A model generated the notes under the pieces. That model had not been told where the DNA came from. It worked only from the letters and a program-made list of their open reading frames with translations, and made no database searches. The position numbers and the translations under genes are program-made. Below are positions 58,186 to 64,000 of a DNA stretch of 64,000 bases, one piece after another. Within the stretch, counting starts at the first letter, position 1, and the number at the start of each line of letters is the position of its first letter. Origin of the DNA: Echinometra lucunter. Taxonomy: Eukaryota; Echinodermata; Echinoidea; Camarodonta; Echinometridae. The stretch is taken from positions 16,359,173 through 16,423,172 of the forward strand of contig CM057158.1 in NCBI GenBank assembly GCA_029962745.1, in the 5' to 3' direction.

Positions 58186-58835
58186 CCTAAAACTACAAAT
58201 AACTTAACCTTTAACCACCAATAAACTTGTCAAACTTTACTTATGAAAAAAAAAAACAACAACACTACAACATGATACAATACATTACGACCTGTGCACC
58301 TGCCATGTTTCCTCTTTTCATTTGCACTTTTTATTTGCACCTCCCTTATCTCCCTCTTTCTTTCCTTTGCCACTTTACCCTCCCTATTATAATTTTGTAA
58401 GTACTTTTTTGTGTGTGTTACCACTGTAATTATTATTATTTGAACTACTTTCTCTTATTTTTTTTGTCGCTTATTCGTTTTATTTTGATATTTGTGGATT
58501 ACTTGTTTTAAGTTTGTCTTCTGCGTCCGTCTCGATTTTTGTATATAGTTGTATATATAGTTTGTTTATAATTAGTATTGAAACTAAGTTTAGGGGCTTG
58601 CCTTCTTTACAAGCTTTTGCTTTTCTTGGCAAGTCCCTCCGTTCATTTCTTGTTTCTTTTCATTGACAAAATTACTGCAACAAATTGTAGCTTTGTTTAA
58701 TTTATATTCAACATTTGTTACGAAATGTCATTGATTTGTTTGTATTATCTATTATATTGAATATGTATTGTTACTTTGATTGTATTTTGAAAAAAATTGT
58801 TGAACGGAAATAAATAAATCTAAATCTAAATCTAA
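56237..58835 (+). mobile_element. 5'-truncated non-LTR retrotransposon inserted in HAO-locus intron
   Basis: Starts inside the linker between endonuclease and reverse transcriptase (RKNNLYYKYI) and runs through the whole reverse transcriptase and C-terminal tail. A long T-rich 3' UTR follows, with an end of the form AAATAAATAAATCTAAATCTAAATCT. 5' truncation is typical of target-primed reverse transcription. It lies opposite in orientation to the host gene, between the exons at 54513 and 58875. The 3' end is only about 40 bp from the donor of the 58875 exon. Clade not resolved; the layout fits CR1/L2/Daphne-like elements. A decayed relative is at 8517-9065. Confidence 0.88.
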
Positions 58836-58874
58836 TGAAAATGTCCAATAACTTGATAATGGAACTCGACATAC

Positions 58875-58973
58875 CAGAGCTGGAACTCCATCAAGCTGCC
58901 TTCCTCCGTGAGCTGATACAATGATACCACTAGCTCCCGCTTCTACATCTACAGCCTGCTTGGCAAGCTCGAC
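58875..58973 (-). CDS. HAO-family locus, active-site histidine exon
   Basis: A 33-codon exon with acceptor AAAACAG and donor GTATGT. It encodes VELAKQAVDVEAG, then GIIVSAHGGRQLDGVPAL. In hydroxyacid oxidases this is the VSNHG.RQLDG motif: the catalytic base His and the substrate-binding Arg are both kept, while the preceding Asn is Ala here. Phase 0 on both sides and continuous with the exon at 54352-54513 (VPAL-IDAL). Confidence 0.9.
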
Positions 58974-58989
58974 CTGTTTTTGAAAAATG

Positions 58990-59915
58990 TAAAGGAAATG
59001 GAAAAATGTAAAGGAACACTTTTACAATATTTTCCAGACTAGATTTTATAATTTCCATAATAGTCAATGATCATGATGGTGTTTTTAGTGATTGCTCAAG
59101 TATTCTCCGCGAATTATTGACTTTAAATGCTCAAACGAATCAAGCGGGCCTATCTTTAATTATTTATTGAGCTTGCGACGTTTCACGTATTTTTGGGACT
59201 CTCCATTGTTTTCACTCTTAAATTAATTATCTACTACCTGCATGGCCGTACGCAGCGGGGGGGGGGGGGGGCAGCTGCCCCCCCCAAAAAAAAACAACTT
59301 ACATTTTTTATTGAAAATTTTCACAAAATTTACTAAAAGTGCCCACCAAATCCTTCCATTTCACTTTTAAAAATGCAAAAGCGCCCCCATGGCAAGCTCG
59401 GTGGCTTCGCTCCCTCACTTTCGAGTTTCTTCGAAAATTTTTATGCGTCTTGCCCCCCCCCCCCCCGGAAAAAATTTCTGCCTACGGCCCTGGCTACCTG
59501 GATGACTAAGAACATCCATAGACAGAATCCGCGAATATTTTTCGGATCAAGATAACCTAGAAGTGGTGGTGTTTTCTCACATGATCTTTAAGTAATACAC
59601 AGAATTATAAACGGTTGAGGAAATAATACCCTTAAAGAAGATGCCAATGATATGACTGAAGTCGTTTAAGTAAACTCCTTGATAGAAAGAGAAAAAAGAG
59701 CCTACTTACATTCTTTTTTTTACAATAAAATTGTTTTCATGTCAAACAAGGGTATGACTGCATCCAGATCTTATCCTTTCCCCAAATTTGGGGTTGTGGG
59801 TGGAATCATTTTAAAGCCTTGTGGTACTCATAATGCGCAACAAACTTTTGTGAAAAGAGTGAACTTCTTGGACCCTCAAGCCCTAATCAATCATCAATAA
59901 AGTACAACAGAAAGT
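58990..59915. other. HAO-locus intron with a G/C-run MITE
   Basis: Element near 59244-59495 starts GGCCGTACGCAG, carries a G run then C run, and ends near CTGCCTACGGCC, giving inverted termini of about 12 bp. The rest shows nothing recognisable. Confidence 0.6.
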
Positions 59916-59919
59916 ATAC

Positions 59920-60006
59920 GTGTAAGTATGCCTTTGCATACTATAGGAAGTGTTGAAAGTGTCTTGACCCACATTACATCTTTCCATGTCAGACTAAGAT
60001 TATACT
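59920..60006 (-). CDS. HAO-family locus, LPIV.KGIL exon
   Basis: After a pyrimidine-rich acceptor (ATTTCGCTTCTCAG) the minus strand reads YNLSLTWKDVMWVKTLSTLPIVCKGILT. This matches the SW.D..WL...T.LPIV.KGIL strand of hydroxyacid oxidases, including the Lys that contacts FMN. The apparent donor GTATAC after ACAC leaves phase 1, whereas the exon at 58973 needs phase 0. Either an unusual donor is used or the frame is broken at this junction. Confidence 0.8.
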
Positions 60007-60359
60007 GAGAAGCGAAATAGAGTATTAAGTTATCGTCTCCTTGTGCTTCCTCCTGCTCTTCTAAGCCGTGATCAAGTATGGGGTACCTACATTCAGCCTG
60101 CATCAGGACAGAGAAGCCATGCAGTCAACAGACAAGCATTGTAGTCTTTATACAATTCGACAACTTAAACGATACTATTGATCAATGTTTCGTTAGCTTT
60201 GTCCAGAGAGAACATGGAAAAGATAGAGCCATGTTGTCATCTATAATGTATGGCTGCCTATAAACTGCTGCTTGAGGAGCCACTGTAAGATAATTTGATG
60301 AACAAAATGTTATGCAGATTTGTGGGAAACCTATCCTTTCACAGCCATAGTTCAAGGTT

Positions 60360-60395
60360 GTTTTTTTTTTTGTTGTTGTTGTTGTTGTTGTTGAT
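60360..60395. repeat. T run and TTG microsatellite
   Basis: Short T run followed by TTG repeats within the intron between HAO-like exons. Confidence 0.9.
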
Positions 60396-60517
60396 GACGA
60401 CGGTGACGAAACCAGGACGTTTCGTCGACGTCGGTAAGCTATCATTTCTCGAGTACAGCTCGAAAGGCCACACAGACGATATGTCGCCGGCTCAGATGAA
60501 TCCACGAAATTCTACCT

Positions 60518-60768
60518 ATACCTCATATTCTTGTGATTGTAGAACATATAATTTCTTCCGAATCCCTCGACGTCTGCTCTCGTCATAGGCGAATCAACAG
60601 TAATGATCGAGGCCTTGTGTCCTGCTTCCTCAGCTTTCTGGATAAGGTGTTTGGTAATCGGTCCTGCCAAACGTTGATGTTCTGCCAGAGAAGTGCTGCT
60701 GGAGCTGCTACCCTCACGTCTCGCACGTGCTTGGTACAGTAGCTGCTCTGGATCATCACGGCATGCAC
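60518..60768 (-). pseudogene. HAO-family locus, large exon with a frame break
   Basis: The acceptor CTAACTGCAG precedes VHAVMIQSSY, then a VAAPAALLW segment aligning with the SSWATSSIEEVA...W region, as far as NVWQDR. The alignment then switches frame near 60660 and continues ITKHLIQKAEEAGHK, ITVDSP. Relative to human HAO1 spacing about four nucleotides are missing at the switch. The catalytic Tyr in the QLY motif aligns with Asn here and TVDTP is TVDSP. The break plus substitutions suggest a pseudogene or non-oxidase relative, but a base-call error cannot be excluded. The N-terminal exons of this minus-strand locus are not seen to the right. Confidence 0.78.
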
Positions 60769-60829
60769 CTGCAGTTAGTGAACCTTGAAGCAATACCAAA
60801 TTCAAACATTCTCTACCATCTCTCCCACC

Positions 60830-61395
60830 CCCCCCCCCTCACTTGACCAATACTTCACCACCGATGACCGTACAAACGAGGAAATATCACAAGGTAATGA
60901 TTATATGTCTAGTCATGACTAGAAATGTATACCAAAACAACCTTACTGTCTTCCACCTGTCAAACTGTACGTTCTGCTAGAACAACTAAAACTGACCCGC
61001 AGGATCTATAATATAGATCATTTTGTAAGCGTCTTTGACCTCTATCTAGGCCTATATCATTACCAAACACATTCAATTTTATTCTCATGTATTTCGGAAA
61101 CGGTCAATGATGACAGAAGAAGTGTTGTTAATCACTTTCAAACCAGAGGGAGCAAGATATCTGAGATAAAATGGAATCCATTTATTGAGTTCAAGCAGTA
61201 TAATAGAAAATTTTCTTTCTGTTGGGCATGACTTGGCCCAGACAATAATGTAGATTCTGATAAAAAGGTTTGCATTTCCATTGGCACAGCCAGTTTGTTT
61301 GACCCTCAACTTAAACACAAATACCAGGAATCTGTATCTAATTTTTTCAAGTTTCTGGCTCGGTGTAAAGCTACATGTATATAGTAATACCTATA
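60830..61395. other. Non-coding, upstream side of HAO-like locus
   Basis: The missing N-terminal exons could be expected here or beyond, but none was recognised. Confidence 0.4.
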
Positions 61396-61403
61396 GTACG
61401 GTC

Positions 61404-61653
61404 CAGGGGCGGCGCCAGGGTATTTTGATAGGGGGAGCAAAACGACCCACAGGTAAGTTTAATCTACGGTTTAAACGAGCAAATAGGCTATATAGAGTTG
61501 CATGGCCCTACCCTCTCTTCCCACTTACTCTTCTTTCTTCTTCATTTGTTTTATTGTTGTTTTTTTTTTTGCTTTTTCTTCTTCCTTTTCTTTTTTTTTA
61601 TGACTTGAAATATCATAGGGCGATCGCCCCTGCCCCCTGTAGCGCCGCCCCTG
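61404..61653. mobile_element. hAT-like MITE, CAGGGGCGGCG family, copy 2
   Basis: Termini CAGGGGCGGCGCCAGGG and CCCTGTAGCGCCGCCCCTG match copy 1 at 38382-38619. Flanking octamers GTACGGTC and GTATTGTC agree at six of eight positions, consistent with an aged 8 bp duplication. The interior is pyrimidine-rich and non-coding. Confidence 0.85.
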
Positions 61654-61659
61654 GTATTG

Positions 61660-63310
61660 TCCCTTTTTTGTGCCTCCTCCCTCCCCCCACCGAAGGTCAT
61701 GCACGTGCCAGAGGCATTATGATTTCGGGTTGTCCCTCCGTCTGTCCGTCCCGTTTTTTCGTAAACAAGATATCTCAAGAACCATTCTAGGTGTGAACTT
61801 CAAACTTGGTTCTATTATGCATCACCACAGGAAGAGGATCTGATTAGTTTTGGGGATATGTAGGTCAAAGCTCACGGATAGAGGAGACGCAGTCGCATTC
61901 ATCTTTTTTTAATAATCTGAATTTTATTAAAGTTTGAATTTCAAGTGCATGAACCATGATAGAACGAAATAAATCTTAATTTAATCATTTTACATTTCCT
62001 TGACCCTTTTTTTTGGGGGGGGGGATATACAGATATTGATTGTACCATACATGTGGCAGTGGCAGACCCTTCTCTGTCGCTGCGCTGACCCTACCTATTA
62101 TAAACATTTTGAAAAGTCATCCAGAGATGACGCTGTTTCATTTAAAGAATGTGACAATTGCCTCTTTCAATTCCTCTCTGTCTCAACTCCCCCCCCCCCC
62201 CCAAGAAAAATAAAACATGACAATTTCAAGAAAGAAGAAATGTGGCAATATATTTCTTCAGAAAAGTGTATTTTTTCACAGAAAACAACACCTAAATATT
62301 AGAAATGCGGAGCTTCAGAATATGTAGCATGAGGCGTCAAAACTAAGCAGGAATATTAAATCATTCTGGTTAGAAAAAAAAATATTAAACTCAAAGTCGA
62401 CCAAAACAATTATGCTGTATATATTTGTTTTGTTGAGCTCATGTCTTCTTTTCTTCTCGTTTATAGTGGGAATCCTGTAGCTTTCCGAGCGTGACACTAA
62501 TTTTAGAAATCCCAAGCAATGTTTAAAATATAGGCCAACTAACGTAAAGCCTTTCAGTTCTCAGCTACTATGACTAGAGAGAAGATCTTTGCTTAATGGA
62601 AAATTGAAGGGTATTATTAGATGCCGTAGCATGATGATGCTCTTGCATATGTCTTTGGAAGCTGTCCATTGATCTCTCAAAGCTTATTTATCCTTCTCCT
62701 ACAACAAATCACGTCAAAGAGAAATTTACATTAAAAATATTTTCAATGCGAAGCTTGCAAAGTTGTTGGTTTTTAGCCAAATATAGATTTAAAAAATAAA
62801 CTTTATGTAAATAGGAATCAAACTTGACATGGTGGGAAAGTTAAGAACAAAGTCTTACTTGGAAAAGAAACACGTCATTACAGTGACCAGGAGACGAATC
62901 AAAACTTTTGATGAAAAAAACATATAGTACACTTGAGACAGATACTAAATGATGATGGTTTCGATTTCTAAATCTGTTGCTATGTGATTTTCTCTTGATC
63001 TGGACTTCCTGATTTCATATTTGGTTATTTTGTCTTCTTTATTCGCTTGTGATCAAGGTTTTTTATGTTTGACAATTTCTTCCCTTTTTGTGATGTTTGT
63101 ATTTTTTACTGTTAAATTTGTTAATTTGCAGGGTCTTCACATAAAACAATATTTAAACCACTGACAAAGCCATTTAGGTTAAAGATAAAAAGACTAAAGA
63201 AATCAATGAATAAATCATGAGATGAACAGATGAATAAATAAATAAATAAGAAATGAATGGATGAAGAACTAAATAAATAAATAAATGAATAAATAAATAA
63301 ATAATTGAAA
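61660..63310. other. Non-coding stretch, nothing recognised
   Basis: Short G run at 62015-62023, C run at 62190-62202 and an AAAT-rich tract at 63232-63304. No gene recognised. Confidence 0.5.
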
Positions 63311-63314
63311 TAAC

Positions 63315-63480
63315 TATTTATCTTTCCTAACCAAACCAAACAATAGAATATTATTTTGATATTCTTGTATAAGACTAATCAGGCATAACTCAAGATAACT
63401 CTTTATCTTTCCTAACCAAACCAAACAATAGAATATTATTTTGATATTCTTGTATAAGATTAATCAGGCATTTTGACAGC
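63315..63480. repeat. Tandem duplication, about 85 bp unit
   Basis: TTTATCTTTCCTAACCAAAC...GTATAAGA.TAATCAGGCAT occurs at about 63318 and again at about 63402 with one or two changes. Confidence 0.88.
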
Positions 63481-63484
63481 CAGT

Positions 63485-64000
63485 TTGAATTTCTTGTAAC
63501 TCGTTAAATCCTTTTGCCCATGATTTTACTATAGATGAATGTCTTCATTAACTTTCGATTCTATAATCCTAGCGACGGAAAGAAGCAAACAAATATTAAT
63601 GACGCATGACAGAGAACAATTTATCGAATAACCATGTATCGGGGTAACATCAATGACTTAAGAGATATTGATTAAAACATTAAGCTCAACTGCATACATT
63701 CTTTTCAATAAGCACAGAGGCCATTACGTTGCATTTTCTTAAATAATCAATTGATGTGACTGTATCAATGAAGAAAAGAAACGGCGAGGAACAAGTGTCT
63801 TTGAAGGAACAACAGTTTACAACCCTACTGGGAATCTGTCTGAAGAAAGACGGTAGACTATCAATAATTATTTCTTTCCGGAGAAACCATATTAGGTTAA
63901 TAAGCCGATCTCTAATCGCAGCAGTCTTGAATAAGCTATCATCTTAATAATCTTATGAGGTCTACTTTCATAAAGAGATAAATAATCAATCAATGTGACT
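63485..64000. other. Non-coding end of window
   Basis: No recognisable gene; a 63-codon plus frame at 63756 has no recognisable features. Confidence 0.45.

Noticed and set aside
61281..61790. 169-codon plus-strand frame
   Set aside because: Crosses the hAT-like MITE and pyrimidine-rich low-complexity sequence; no domain.

Overview
The window is metazoan nuclear DNA, not bacterial or viral. It has intron-exon structure with GT/AG sites, intronless rhodopsin-class GPCR genes, tRNA-derived SINEs, decayed non-LTR retrotransposons, many inverted-repeat (MITE-like) elements, kilobase trinucleotide arrays, and two assembly gaps of exactly 500 N (27551-28050 and 50949-51448). Tandem copies of single-exon lineage-specific GPCRs plus an amidated RFamide-type precursor suggest a deuterostome invertebrate, most likely an echinoderm such as a sea urchin. 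This is inference; no marker in the window fixes the species. || Layout. 1-7.9 kb: no gene seen; one non-LTR tail relic on the minus strand, a tRNA-derived SINE and short tandem duplications. 8.0-12.4 kb: two plus-strand exons of a probable neuropeptide precursor yielding an amidated ...APRF peptide, with a retrotransposon relic in the intron. 12.4-16.6 kb: inverted-repeat elements, including a nearly perfect foldback, and ATT and TTC arrays. 16.95-19.85 kb: two very large ACT/CTG-type trinucleotide arrays sharing a higher-order segment. 19.9-28 kb: mostly non-coding, with a decayed THAP-type zinc-finger exon, MITEs and an isolated N-terminal exon of a 2-hydroxyacid oxidase (HAO) homologue on the plus strand, just before the first gap. 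|| 28.06-50.95 kb: direct segmental duplication. Unit 1 (about 28.06-35.69 kb) and unit 2 (about 37.64-49.93 kb) each carry one intact intronless GPCR on the minus strand. A third, truncated unit (50.31-50.95 kb) retains the GPCR upstream region and start codon but not the receptor body. Comparing the units exposes filled and empty sites for several mobile elements and supports target-site duplications for some of them. || 53.5-60.8 kb: minus-strand exons of a second HAO-family locus, with a frame break in its largest exon. A plus-oriented, 5'-truncated, mutated non-LTR retrotransposon lies in one of its introns. 60.8-64 kb: non-coding, with a hAT-like MITE. || The genes do not form a pathway. 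The shared themes are duplication of a receptor locus and heavy mobile-element turnover. The least conventional signal is a set of inverted-repeat elements whose interiors are filled with both orientations of one short family-specific motif.
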